NCBI RefSeq assembly: GCF_000332515.2 | Contig: NZ_AOGZ02000019.1 | Location: 1 to 11,511, forward strand | DNA length: 11,511 bases | Reading direction: 5' to 3' | DNA from: Leptospira wolbachii serovar Codice str. CDC | GTDB taxonomy: Bacteria > Spirochaetota > Leptospiria > Leptospirales > Leptospiraceae | Shown: piece by piece, positions 1 through 7,261 of the stretch | How the letters are laid out: each line of letters starts with the position of its first letter | Position numbering within the stretch: position 1 is the stretch's first letter | Notes under the pieces: generated by a model | Seen by the model: the letters and a program-made list of their open reading frames with translations, nothing else | What the model was told of the DNA's origin: nothing | Databases searched by the model: none | Translations under genes and position numbers: made by a program

Positions 1-993
1 CGAGAATCGAATCATCATTGAATTTTGATTCTGTTTCTTCTTTACTAAGTACTTCGAAGAGTTGATTTACTATTTCATACTTAGATCTACTAGTCTACGC
101 GTGTAGAAACCGGAATAACGAATAGATTTAATGTTTTGTGGAATGATGTGTTTGATGTATCTAATTACAAATTCATTGTTAGAAAAAGAAAAGATTTATC
201 TTTATTATGAAGATTAATGGAACCATTATCAAGAAAATCGACCTGATTAAGATCGAGAGCATTTCCTTTGATAGTTTTGGAAAGGTAGTTAATGATAGGA
301 TAAGGTGATTCGTATTTCTTAGAAATAAATATATTTTCTTATGAATATTATCAATATTTTGCTGAAGTCAATTCCAAGTTCAGGATGTTTCTTGTAGAGA
401 AGAATTAATTCTTTTTTTAGAATTTGGTTATAGAGTCTGGAATTGAAGTTATCAAGTTTGAAGAGAGTTTCATCAAGTAAGAGAATCTTGTCCTGTTTTT
501 TGGATAGAGCAATAGAATTGAGAATGATGTGAATATGTGGATGAAAGTTGGTAAGCATCACCATGAGTGTGTAGAACAGAAATGAATGCCGTAGTAGGTG
601 CTAGATCAAAAGAATACTTAATTAATTTGAGAATAGACTTAGAAGAAGCATCAAAAAGGATTTCTATAAATTCTTTATAATAGGAAAGAATATATGGATA
701 TAGAAAAGCAGGTAACTTAAAACAGATGATAATGTGGAGAATTAGTGACTTTATCTTTTGTATTGGAATTCCACTTCTCTTTTATTTCTGATTGGCAAGT
801 AGGACAAGATCTATTGTTACAAGAATTCTCTCATGAATATAGAGAAGTGTCCGTTTGGACAAGAATAGACTCTTCCTTTCATTGCATTAGTTCTGCAAAG
901 AGTAACAGCCGAAACAACCTTCTTAACATGATGAGGCAGGTTGGAAGCTTGAATCCTATCTATATGCTTATATAATACTTGTTCGGAATTCAT
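1..993 (-). pseudogene. Decayed IS91-family (HUH) transposase, truncated by window edge
   Basis: Remnant of a rolling-circle transposase read in pieces across all three minus-strand frames. The likely start is the ATG at 993-991 (MNSEQVLYKHIDRIQ...). Visible pieces in family order are a zinc-binding N-terminus (YSCPNGH, then after a frameshift SCNNRSCPTCQ near 790-840), an HYH segment near 730, FKLPAFLYPYIL and following helices (about 570-720), the HUH motif FHPHIH near 540-555, a YLSKTIKG segment near 255-275 that may hold the catalytic tyrosine region, and a C-terminal IKHIIPQNIKSIRYSGFY (about 105-160), matching the IRxxGF block of IS91 transposases. At least four frame breaks separate these pieces, so no active protein is possible. 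The reading stays open to base 1, so the remnant continues leftward. The motif order makes the family call firm; the subfamily is not resolved. Confidence 0.8.
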
Positions 994-1020
994 TCATAAA
1001 ATTAAGTTCTAGGTATGACT

Positions 1021-1036
1021 TCAAGACATGGGTAAC
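1021..1036 (+). repeat. Left terminal inverted repeat of the IS481-like element
   Basis: tcaagacatgggtaac; its reverse complement matches 2343-2358 with a single mismatch. Confidence 0.8.
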
Positions 1037-1144
1037 GTTCATGCGTCAGGAGAAGGGTAGTACTTTTTAGTAACCTTCCTTGGTTTATGAACTTTATATG
1101 AATTGGAATCAGGATTAATCAAGAATAAATTTGATCGAGATTAC

Positions 1145-2267
1145 CTAACTTATTATTTCGCGTACCAAATAGAAACGGAATCGAATCTTTTTTAATACCG
1201 ACATTAAACCCGTTAAAGGATTTCCGATCATGATGAGATTTCCATTGTAATTGATGTAACCGCGATCGTTAACATGTCTTTGCTTGAATCCAAACGGATA
1301 GGCGATTAGAAGTTCAGCGTTCGGATCAAAAAGTTTTTCCGATTTAACATAGATTTGTTCTGGAGTTTTCATGTTAAGAGCTTCGTGTGGTCTTTCTCTA
1401 TTGAATTCAATTCTCCATTTATCGAAGAGTTTTTGGAAGAGAGTGATGTTACCAACGATTTCATGTTGTAGTTCTCGAGTCTACGCGTCTCTATGCATTC
1501 TTTCATGAGCGCCATTTTGGTAAGGTTTACCTGGTTGAATGCGATCGAGCTTGATACCTAGAGAGAGCCAACCAAACAGAGAGTTTAGTGAGTCCCCAAA
1601 GAGACTGCATAGAAGCGAAAGGCGGTCCGTTGTCGGAGCGAATGATTTCTGGTAATCCATAGATCTTAAATAACCTAATAAATTCAGCTTTAACGGAAGG
1701 AATATCGCCTTTGGAAAGGGTCTTAATGGAGAGAATGTATTTAGAGAAATCATCTCTGACCGTGAGAGGATTTACTTTCTCCCTGTCTGGAGTATACCAC
1801 CATCCTTTGAAGTCAACGGTCCAAATATGATTCGGATGGGTCGCTTTCTCCGGCATAGAGATTCGTTGTCCTGAATTAATTGGTCTTCTATTCTTTTTTT
1901 TCTCAAGTAGGCCTGCCTTCTTAAGAATGCGTTCAACGGTAGATCTGTTAGGAGGTCTTCTATCTGGGAATTTAGCTTTATAGAGTTCGAGTATTTTCTT
2001 AGCACCCCAGAACTTCTTGTTATTTTTGATCTTAATGATTTCTAGAATTGTTTCTTCTGCAATCTTAGCGGGAGAGTTCTTAGGAGTTCTCTTCTTATCC
2101 AGAAGACCATCTCTCCCTTCCTTCAAGAACCTTTCTTTCCACTTGTATCCACACTTAGTAGAGATGCCATACTGAGCACAAAGCTGAGTAAAATTGACGT
2201 CATTCTGGAAGCTATCCAGAACAAATTGAAATCTTAAATCCACGGTATTATTCTCCTTCCAAGGCAT
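1145..2267 (-). pseudogene. IS481-like DDE transposase, one frameshift and one in-frame stop
   Basis: Would encode about 374 residues, normal for the family. The start at 2267 is backed by an AGGAGG Shine-Dalgarno 8 nt upstream. The N-terminus is a helix-turn-helix (about residues 24-50: FTQLCAQYGISTKCGYKWKERF). The RNase H-like core follows with its first aspartate in HIWTVDFKGWW (D152) and its second in IIRSDNGPPF (D212). The catalytic glutamate is in the shifted frame (NGAHERMHRD), followed by EFNRERPHEALNMKTP, which is diagnostic for this group. One extra T near 1578-1582 (TGGTTGG; TGGTGG would restore WLSLGIKLDRIQPGKPYQNG) breaks the frame, and a TAG at 1481-1483 interrupts it again. The coding sense resumes in the same frame to the stop at 1145. 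Neither break looks like a programmed site, so the gene is dead unless the breaks are sequencing errors. Confidence 0.85.
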
Positions 2268-2342
2268 CCCAAAGCCCTCCTGTAAAGGTGATCTAAAGGG
2301 ATTAGAAACCTGAAAGTGTTACCTATGTCTTGCTACAAAAGT

Positions 2343-2358
2343 GTTACCCATGTCCTGA
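2343..2358 (+). repeat. Right terminal inverted repeat of the IS481-like element
   Basis: gttacccatgtcctga, the partner of 1021-1036. It is preceded 25 bp inside by a near-duplicate at 2316-2330. Confidence 0.8.
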
Positions 2359-2378
2359 GGCATACACTATGGCATTGC

Positions 2379-2541
2379 AGATAACGAACTAGACTTAACG
2401 ACGTTTCCCGACCCTGAGTCCCGGAACGGGACGTTAGGGACTGGCACGTAGCTTGCGGATGCAGGCGAGTGACAGAAGGGGAATGTGTCGCAGACCGAGC
2501 GAGGGCTTGTCCCGAAGCGAAGCGTTAAGTCGCTGTTATAT
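2379..2541 (-). repeat. attC-like site 1 (belongs to the PD-(D/E)XK nuclease cassette)
   Basis: 163 bp from AGATAAC to GTTATAT. The inner boxes pair as ACTTAACG (near 2392) with CGTTAAGT (2523-2530). Inside lie a GTCCCG-GAA-CGGGAC hairpin, a TTGC...GCAG arm and the GAGCGA loop segment. The box at the left end belongs to the next cassette leftward, which the IS481-like element interrupts. Confidence 0.75.
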
Positions 2542-2561
2542 GCAGTAAGCGCTTATATAGC

Positions 2562-4094
2562 TTATTTATCTATTAATTGTATATTTAGTGAAATTTTATT
2601 AAAAAAATTACTATAATACTCTGATAGGAATTTAGGATGATTGTTACCATTAGGAAAAATACTAAATAAAAACTCTTTGAAATCTATTAAAGGAAATTCC
2701 AAAGATTTATAGGTTAATAAATCAAAGAAACTTTCCGATTCTTTTTGTTCAGAAAGTAAGATTTCTAATTCATTTACACTAATAATATGAAAATCAAAAT
2801 CTATATCAGGTATAATTTCTTTAATTGAATTTTTTCCGATGTAATTTGAATAATAAAACCGATCATTGGTTACAATTACATATTGGAATTGGTTAATATG
2901 CTCAAATTTGCTTAGTTCTTTATATTTTTTGGATAGTATATCTGTTTTTGTCTTTTTAAGTTGTCTTACGCCTTTGGCTAATGTTTTTTCCAAGTCTTTT
3001 TTTATGTCTGAAATCTTACAATTGATTTTTGATTCTAGAAATATTGATGATTGTTTTACTTCGATAAGAATCATTTTGTTTTCTTTCGTTATTAGCCAAT
3101 CTACTGTATCATTTTTTTCTTTTTTTGCTTTTAGGTAATTAATTTCTGAATGTACGGTCCAATTATGGAAATGAAATTTTAGAATTTCACCTATATATTC
3201 TTGAAATACATAGCCAAAATTTACTTTAAATTGATTCTTTCCATTTCCTAAATCAAATTTTTCTGCGAGTTGAAAATATAAATTATTAGTAATTTTATCA
3301 TATAATAGGTGATGGTTTACTATTATGTATACTTCGGAATTTACTCCAGGTGGTTTTGTTTGGGTATTAATAATTGGATAGAAGACAAATGGGCTCATGA
3401 GCCCATCATATTTATCAAAATATGAATAAGTTTCGCTTGCCCATTTTAAATATTTTTGATGGTCTGAAATATTAATTTGCAAACTAGTTGCTTTGTTTAA
3501 TCCATCAATAGTTTTTTTATCATATTCAAATAGATACCCATCTTTGTTTCCTACAGAAGCATAAGTGAAAAACAATGCAATTTCATATCTTAATCCGAGA
3601 ATGCTTTCTATTTCTTTAAGAATATCAATTTTGTTTTCACATTCGACTCTTTCCCAAAGATTTGTGTATATGTAATGGCTTCTTGCAAATTGGCTCAGTA
3701 AATTTTCTTGGAAAATGAATTGTTTGTAACTGTAATTAATTAGTATCTCCTCATGATTTTGTGTTTTTTCCACTATCTTGGAATTAGAAAATTTATGGCA
3801 CATTCTAAAGAATAATTTTAAATCATTCTCTGGGATTATTTTGTTTTCGCTAAGGTTTGCATATTTTATTGTATATTCCGCTGCCGTTAATAAAATATCA
3901 TTCGTTAGCGGAATACTAGAAAAATTTAATATATTGTTATTGTTGAATATTTGTGCTGAAAAATTTGCGATTGTCCTTAATATTTCTAGGCGACTATATT
4001 TTTTTAATAAGCTACGTAAATCATCATGTGTACAATTAATATTTGGATCATAGGTATAAAACTCTTTTCCTAATATTCTTTTTTCAAATTTCAT
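2562..4094 (-). CDS. PD-(D/E)XK nuclease-like protein of unknown function
   Basis: A 510-residue cytoplasmic-looking protein with no signal peptide or membrane segment; I do not recognise the full-length family. Residues 293-305 (FGYVFQEYIGEIL, E299) look like the acidic first helix of a PD-(D/E)XK fold. Residues 329-349 give the catalytic core, D332 in DTVDWLI and E345-x-K347 in ILIEVKQS, and residues 375-383 (GVRQLKKTK) give the usual later Gln/Lys helix. The N-terminal 290 residues are helical and aromatic-rich with no motif I can name and may be a sensor or specificity region. It is the only gene in its cassette, with its attC-like repeat 21 bp after the stop. No strong Shine-Dalgarno precedes the ATG, and about 12 nt separate the ATG from the cassette end arm. 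The nuclease fold is inferred from motifs; a phage-defence role is plausible but only contextual. Confidence 0.75.
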   Translation of the reverse strand: MKFEKRILGKEFYTYDPNINCTHDDLRSLLKKYSRLEILRTIANFSAQIFNNNNILNFSSIPLTNDILLTAAEYTIKYANLSENKIIPENDLKLFFRMCHKFSNSKIVEKTQNHEEILINYSYKQFIFQENLLSQFARSHYIYTNLWERVECENKIDILKEIESILGLRYEIALFFTYASVGNKDGYLFEYDKKTIDGLNKATSLQINISDHQKYLKWASETYSYFDKYDGLMSPFVFYPIINTQTKPPGVNSEVYIIVNHHLLYDKITNNLYFQLAEKFDLGNGKNQFKVNFGYVFQEYIGEILKFHFHNWTVHSEINYLKAKKEKNDTVDWLITKENKMILIEVKQSSIFLESKINCKISDIKKDLEKTLAKGVRQLKKTKTDILSKKYKELSKFEHINQFQYVIVTNDRFYYSNYIGKNSIKEIIPDIDFDFHIISVNELEILLSEQKESESFFDLLTYKSLEFPLIDFKEFLFSIFPNGNNHPKFLSEYYSNFFNKISLNIQLIDK

Positions 4095-4116
4095 AAATTA
4101 TTTTTGCGCTTATTGC

Positions 4117-4277
4117 ATATAACGAACTAGACTTACCGAAGTTCCCTGACCCTGAGTCCCGAAGGGACGTTAGGGACTGGCACGTAGTTTGCGAATGCAA
4201 ACGAGTGACAGAAAGGGAATTTGGCGAAGCCCGAGCGAGGGCTTGTCCCGAAGCGTAGCGGTAAGTCGCTGTTATAC
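4117..4277 (-). repeat. attC-like site 2 (exported-protein cassette)
   Basis: 161 bp from ATATAAC to GTTATAC. The L-type boxes pair as ACTTACCG and CGGTAAGT. The central hairpin is GTCCC-GAA-GGGAC. The second arm is GTTTGC-GAAT-GCAAAC, a compensated variant of the GCTTGC/GCAAGC seen in other copies. The third is AGCCC-GAGCGA-GGGCT. Confidence 0.78.
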
Positions 4278-4361
4278 GACGTTTTAAATGTTACCAGAAA
4301 TTTTAAGTTTTATTAATTTTGTAAATTTAATATTGATATAACAACATGAATAACATTTCAG

Positions 4362-4397
4362 CTTACTATTTTATTCTCATTCTCATAAAATAGTAAG
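4362..4397 (-). terminator. 13-bp perfect inverted repeat over a gene's stop codon, possible RNA hairpin
   Basis: CTTACTATTTTAT (4362-4374) and ATAAAATAGTAAG (4385-4397) pair perfectly around a 10-nt loop. The stem contains the stop codon (4366-4368) of the exported-protein gene. It is AT-rich and lacks a clear trailing U run, so classical intrinsic termination is doubtful; mRNA 3'-end protection is another possibility. Confidence 0.35.
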
Positions 4398-5247
4398 TAT
4401 AGAATGGAATAACAATAGGGCTAATAATTATATCTGCAATTAGACTAATTGGCAGAAGAGGGAGATACTCATAATTTGGTTTTTGTTCCTTATCCTTTGT
4501 GATGTCCAATTTTATATCGTATAAATTTGGAGTGTTTGCAAGTGCATAGAATTGCCTTTTGTTGGATTGAGTGATAGATAATATTCCAGTATCTTTGATC
4601 TGTATGAATTTGATAGGTATAATTTTGTTTTTATAAGTTTTAATTAATTTATTTGCTAAATTTTCAATTACTATTCTCCGGATCACTGACTTTTCTTCAT
4701 GTGCATTGAAAACAAACATTTTATCCTTTTTTTCTACAAATAAATATTTATAGTCATTTGAAATGTAAGCGTTTTTAAAAGTGGAGTCTACTTTTGGATC
4801 ATTTGAATAGCCATAAAATCCTTCCGAGGCACTCCAAACGACATAAGGATTTGTTAATAAAAATTTCTCTGGAGGAAATGAAGAAAAATCTAATATTATT
4901 TTGTCTTTTCTAAGTATAGCAGAATTTGAGATATTTAGGAATGTTAATGATCCTGGTTCAGAATTTTCATTGTTAAATGATTCGCATTTTTGGTTTAGCG
5001 ATTTTTTGCTAAACCAAAGGAAATAGGACCCATTACTTATTTTTAAACAACCTGAATTTTCATTGGTTTTGACTTTTATTGTATCATTAGTATCAATAAG
5101 AATACTTTCAATTTCAGTAATCGGAACTTTGCCACTTTTGGGATATGGGTAAGCATTTTCATAAGTTTTCATAGTCCAAAAACAATTTTGGTGAAATATA
5201 ATGATAAAAAAAATCCAGATTATGTTATTGGTAATTTGGGTCTTCAT
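4366..5247 (-). CDS. Putative exported or membrane-anchored protein, possibly a lipoprotein
   Basis: 293 residues, family not recognised. The N-terminus is MKTQITNN followed by a hydrophobic stretch (residues 9-19, IIWIFFIIIFH) and a cysteine at 22 in FHQNC. This could be a loose spirochaetal lipobox, though the residues before the cysteine are poor, so a plain signal peptide or anchor is equally possible. The middle is a polar, beta-rich region without obvious catalytic motifs. The C-terminus has a second hydrophobic segment (about residues 263-287, LPLLPISLIADIIISPIVIPFYTYYF), reminiscent of the tail of YceK-type small lipoproteins; this is a weak resemblance. The start at 5247 is chosen because it alone includes the hydrophobic leader; no strong Shine-Dalgarno is seen. 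About 160 bp of non-coding leader separate it from the cassette end. The last codons lie in a perfect 13-bp inverted repeat. Confidence 0.65.
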   Translation of the reverse strand: MKTQITNNIIWIFFIIIFHQNCFWTMKTYENAYPYPKSGKVPITEIESILIDTNDTIKVKTNENSGCLKISNGSYFLWFSKKSLNQKCESFNNENSEPGSLTFLNISNSAILRKDKIILDFSSFPPEKFLLTNPYVVWSASEGFYGYSNDPKVDSTFKNAYISNDYKYLFVEKKDKMFVFNAHEEKSVIRRIVIENLANKLIKTYKNKIIPIKFIQIKDTGILSITQSNKRQFYALANTPNLYDIKLDITKDKEQKPNYEYLPLLPISLIADIIISPIVIPFYTYYFMRMRIK

Positions 5248-5410
5248 TTTTTCGATTAGCTAGCTTATAATTTTCTTTCAACTGATTTCTTTGATCTTAT
5301 TAAATTCTACATAAATATAATAAGGTATTAAATCTCCTATATGATATTTTTTATTTCGGAGGAAGAAAAACGACTTATTTCCTTCTTCAAATTGGGTTGC
5401 TTAAAATGTC

Positions 5411-5573
5411 GTATAACGAACTAGACTAACCGACGTAGGCTGGCCCTGAGTCCCGAACGGGACGTTAGGGACTGGAACGACACTTGCGACTGCAAGGGGA
5501 GTGCCAGAAGCCTATGTGGCGCAGCCCAAGCGAGGGCGAAGTCCCGAAGCGAAGCGGTTAGTTGCTGTTAGCC
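5411..5573 (-). repeat. attC-like site 3 (HigBA cassette)
   Basis: 163 bp from GTATAAC to GTTAGCC. The L-type boxes are ACTAACCG and CGGTTAGT. The central hairpin is GTCCC-GAAC-GGGAC and the second arm is CTTGC-GACT-GCAAG. The two outer boxes do not match each other beyond GTTA, because each belongs to a different cassette. Confidence 0.78.
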
Positions 5574-5592
5574 GAAGTTGCAAATATATAGT

Positions 5593-5994
5593 TTAAATAA
5601 AAGCAGAAGGAGAGATTTTGAATTTATCTGCAAGGGCTTTGATTTGCCTTACGTTTAGTTCTCGTTTTCCATTCAATATTTCTGAAACAACACCTTGGCT
5701 ACCCAGAATAGCTAGATCTTTTTGTGTTAAGTTCTTTTCTTGCATTAGATATTTTAAAATTTCGATTGGTTCAGCATTGGGCTGTATGTAATGATCGTTT
5801 TCATATTCTTCGATCAAATTTCCAACAGTTTCTAGAAGCGGAGCTAATTGATGTTTTTCATCATTTCCAACTTCATCAATAAGTTCATCTAAAACTTTCA
5901 CTAATTTTTTATATTGTTTATCAGTATGAGGAACGGAGAGAATATCTTTTAGGTCATGCCAAACATTCTTAATTTTTTCAATTTCTAGAATCAT
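5593..5994 (-). CDS. higA: HigA-type antitoxin, helix-turn-helix (COG5499-like)
   Basis: 133 residues from ATG 5994. This start overlaps the toxin stop as ATGA and has AAGGAG 6-7 nt upstream; an in-frame ATG at 6012 lies deeper in the toxin gene without that spacing. The N-terminal half is a helical region of the kind seen in COG5499 antitoxins, ending in EEYENDHYIQPNAEPIEILKYLMQ. The C-terminal helix-turn-helix (LTQKDLAILGSQGVVSEILNGKRELNVRQIKALADKF) matches the family's LG.RG.VSE.LNGKR block. By family knowledge it neutralises HigB and represses its own promoter. The likely operator is the palindrome upstream of higB at 6300-6316. The order toxin then antitoxin is the standard one for higBA and puts translation of the antitoxin under coupling to the toxin. 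Confidence 0.9.
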   Translation of the reverse strand: MILEIEKIKNVWHDLKDILSVPHTDKQYKKLVKVLDELIDEVGNDEKHQLAPLLETVGNLIEEYENDHYIQPNAEPIEILKYLMQEKNLTQKDLAILGSQGVVSEILNGKRELNVRQIKALADKFKISPSAFI

Positions 5995-6296
5995 ATAATC
6001 TCCTTTTTCCATTTCCCCTTATCATAATCTGAATGAGTTAAAATGTATCTAATAAAAACTTTCTGAGTATTAAAGTGAATAGCTGCAATTAACCTGAAGT
6101 TGTTTCCACTAATGTTAAAAACGGTAAGATTTCCTACCAGATCGACAGAATTAAATAGTTTTCTTAAATCATTAAAATCGTTAAAGCTAGTATTTTTAAG
6201 GATTTTATACCAGCTCTTTAAGGAAGATTCAGAATTAGGATGTTTAATGATAAAATCATCTAATTTCTTCCAGCTGATTACGTGCACCATTGCCAT
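5991..6296 (-). CDS. higB: HigB-type mRNA interferase toxin
   Basis: 101 residues, the usual size. Conserved features are an N-terminal helix (HVISWKKLDDFIIKHP), a middle SWYKILKN...FNDLRKLFNSVD, then the beta-sheet core FNISGNNFRLIAAIHFNTQKVFIRYILTHSDYDKGKWKKE. The end of this core is diagnostic of the HigB_toxin family (RelE-like ribosome-dependent ribonuclease). Two starts are possible, ATG at 6296 and ATG at 6290 (MVHVISW); the second gives the family's usual beginning, and neither has a strong Shine-Dalgarno. The stop overlaps the antitoxin start by 4 nt. A 17-nt palindrome lies directly upstream. The gene appears intact, so an active toxin held in check by HigA is expected. Confidence 0.9.
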   Translation of the reverse strand: MAMVHVISWKKLDDFIIKHPNSESSLKSWYKILKNTSFNDFNDLRKLFNSVDLVGNLTVFNISGNNFRLIAAIHFNTQKVFIRYILTHSDYDKGKWKKEII

Positions 6297-6299
6297 TTG

Positions 6300-6316
6300 T
6301 ATCTCAAAATGAGATA
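6300..6316 (-). promoter_or_regulatory. Operator-like palindrome upstream of higB
   Basis: TATCTCA-AAA-TGAGATA has perfect 7-bp arms and sits 4 nt before the higB start. A TTGACA hexamer (6322-6317, minus strand) abuts it, but no good -10 follows at the right spacing, so the exact promoter is unresolved. Autoregulation by HigA is inferred from the family. Confidence 0.6.
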
Positions 6317-6364
6317 TGTCAAATATTTTTTTGGTTATCCGTTAATTTAGTTTTTTGCAATTTC

Positions 6365-6529
6365 GGCTAACGAACTAGACTAACCGACGTAGGCTGGCCC
6401 TGAGTCCCCGAAGGGGACGTTAGGGATTGGCACGACGCTTGCGTAAGCAAGAGGAGTGACAAAAGCCTATGTGTCGTAGACCGAACGAGGGCGTAAGTCC
6501 CGAAGTGAAGCGGTTAGTTGCTGTTATAC
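6365..6529 (-). repeat. attC-like site 4 (VapBC cassette)
   Basis: 165 bp from GGCTAAC to GTTATAC. The L boxes ACTAACCG and CGGTTAGT pair exactly, leaving 7-nt and 4-nt unpaired spacers before the outer boxes. The central hairpin is GTCCCC-GAA-GGGGAC, one pair longer than its neighbours by compensated change; the second arm is CTTGC-GTAA-GCAAG. Confidence 0.78.
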
Positions 6530-6541
6530 GACGTGGCGAGA

Positions 6542-6940
6542 TTAAATGGTCCAATCCTCAATCTTCAAGTTTTTTATTCTTTCGAATTCTTTTGTATTAT
6601 TTGTAACAAAAATAAGGTTTCTTGATATAGATTGAGCTGCTAATAATGCATCCATAGTCCCAATCATTTTACCTGACTTTCTCAAATAGCTTTTAATTTT
6701 CCCGAAAGCAAGAGTGTCTCTTTCTTCGAAGCTTAAAATTTCAAAAATAGTAAGAAATTCAATTAATGAAATTCTATTTTTCTCTTTATGTTCACTGTTC
6801 TCTACCCCAAATTCTAGTTCAGCTAAAGTAAGAGAAGATATAAAAACACCTTTATTATGATTTTTTTTTAATACTTCTAAGAGTTTATTGTTTTTCTTTT
6901 TTATTAGGTAAATGCATATATTTGTATCAATTAGATACAT
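6542..6940 (-). CDS. vapC: VapC-type PIN-domain ribonuclease toxin
   Basis: 132 residues, typical for VapC. The acidic active site is visible: D5 in MYLIDTNIC, E41 in SLTLAELEFG and D97 in GTMDALLAAQ. The fourth region is VTNNTKEFERI (residues 112-122). The ending LKIEDWTI matches the usual VapC ending (LxxEDW). VapC toxins cut tRNA or rRNA in a magnesium-dependent manner. The ATG overlaps the vapB stop by one base (TAATG), so translation is probably coupled. The cassette's repeat begins 13 bp after the stop. The gene looks intact, and all the canonical PIN residues are present. Confidence 0.93.
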   Translation of the reverse strand: MYLIDTNICIYLIKKKNNKLLEVLKKNHNKGVFISSLTLAELEFGVENSEHKEKNRISLIEFLTIFEILSFEERDTLAFGKIKSYLRKSGKMIGTMDALLAAQSISRNLIFVTNNTKEFERIKNLKIEDWTI

Positions 6941-7170
6941 TAAAATTGTTCTCTTTCTGATTCTGGTAAATCAATCCTTCCTTCAGCTAGAAAGTCATCA
7001 GTAAAACCATTTAATCCATCAAGAAAAGCATTCCATGCTTTATTCTTAGGGACAAGTATAACAGCATCTCCAACTTTTTGTATGAAAACTTCCTCACCTT
7101 TGAATTGAAATTCTTTCGGGATTCTGACTGCCTGGCTTCTGCCATTTACAAAAATTTTCGCTGTTTGCAT
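6940..7170 (-). CDS. vapB: VapB-type antitoxin, AbrB/MazE-like swapped-hairpin fold
   Basis: 76 residues starting MQTAKIFVNGRSQAVRIPKEFQF, the classic N-terminal DNA-binding hairpin of VapB (SpoVT/AbrB) antitoxins. The C-terminal part (WNAFLDGLNGFTDDFLAEGRIDLPESEREQF) is the toxin-wrapping tail. An in-frame ATG at 7206 adds 12 residues but overlaps the predicted -35 element, so the start at 7170, which begins the conserved block, is preferred. No Shine-Dalgarno precedes it; with the predicted promoter the transcript would begin next to the ATG, so a leaderless mRNA is possible. VapB would block VapC and bind the promoter palindrome at 7187-7202. Confidence 0.9.
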   Translation of the reverse strand: MQTAKIFVNGRSQAVRIPKEFQFKGEEVFIQKVGDAVILVPKNKAWNAFLDGLNGFTDDFLAEGRIDLPESEREQF

Positions 7171-7177
7171 AGAAAAG

Positions 7178-7206
7178 AGTATGTATCTTGGTATATACCA
7201 AGTCAA
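7178..7206 (-). promoter_or_regulatory. vapBC promoter with a 16-bp perfect palindromic operator
   Basis: On the minus strand TTGACT (7206-7201) and CATACT (7183-7178) are 17 nt apart, a plausible sigma-70-type pair. Nearly the whole spacer is the perfect palindrome CTTGGTATATACCAAG (7187-7202), ideally placed for repression by the VapBC complex. The predicted transcript start falls near 7171, next to the vapB ATG. Confidence 0.65.
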
Positions 7207-7261
7207 CTCTTTTTGTCTTTTTTTGATTCTTCATTTTACAGAATTAATTTTTCGCCATGTC

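Larger units (their letters stand above)
1021..2358 (-). mobile_element. IS481-like insertion sequence, probably inactive
   Basis: A 1,338-bp element bounded by inverted repeats that match at 15 of 16 positions (tcaagacatgggtaac at 1021-1036; gttacccatgtcctga at 2343-2358). It carries one transposase pseudogene on the minus strand. A second near-copy of the right-end motif lies just inside (gtgttacctatgtct, 2316-2330, against gtgttacccatgtcc, 2341-2355), possibly a second transposase-binding site. No convincing target duplication is seen: the flanks ggtatgact and ggcatacact are only similar. The element sits about 20 bp inside the start of a gene cassette and beside the start of the IS91 remnant. 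Confidence 0.8.

Noticed and set aside
745..975. Open frame on the plus strand
   Set aside because: It is antisense to the IS91 zinc-binding remnant, whose motifs are recognisable on the minus strand.
1481..1753. Separate small genes at 1481-1753 and 1145-1372
   Set aside because: Both are in the restored frame of one IS481-like transposase and carry its catalytic glutamate and C-terminal blocks.
1012..2368. Target site duplication around the IS481-like element
   Set aside because: The flanks ggtatgact and ggcatacact resemble each other but do not match exactly, and the resemblance may be chance.
2866..4053. Two plus-strand open frames (2866-3138 and 3778-4053)
   Set aside because: They are antisense shadows of the PD-(D/E)XK gene with hydrophobic, low-complexity translations.
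5349..5388. Inverted repeat GGAAGAAAAACG.../...TTTCCTTCTTC in the leader of the exported-protein cassette
   Set aside because: The arms pair imperfectly and no U run or known riboswitch motif accompanies them.
6940..7206. vapB starting at 7206
   Set aside because: The extra 12 residues are not part of the conserved domain, and that ATG overlaps the likely -35 element.
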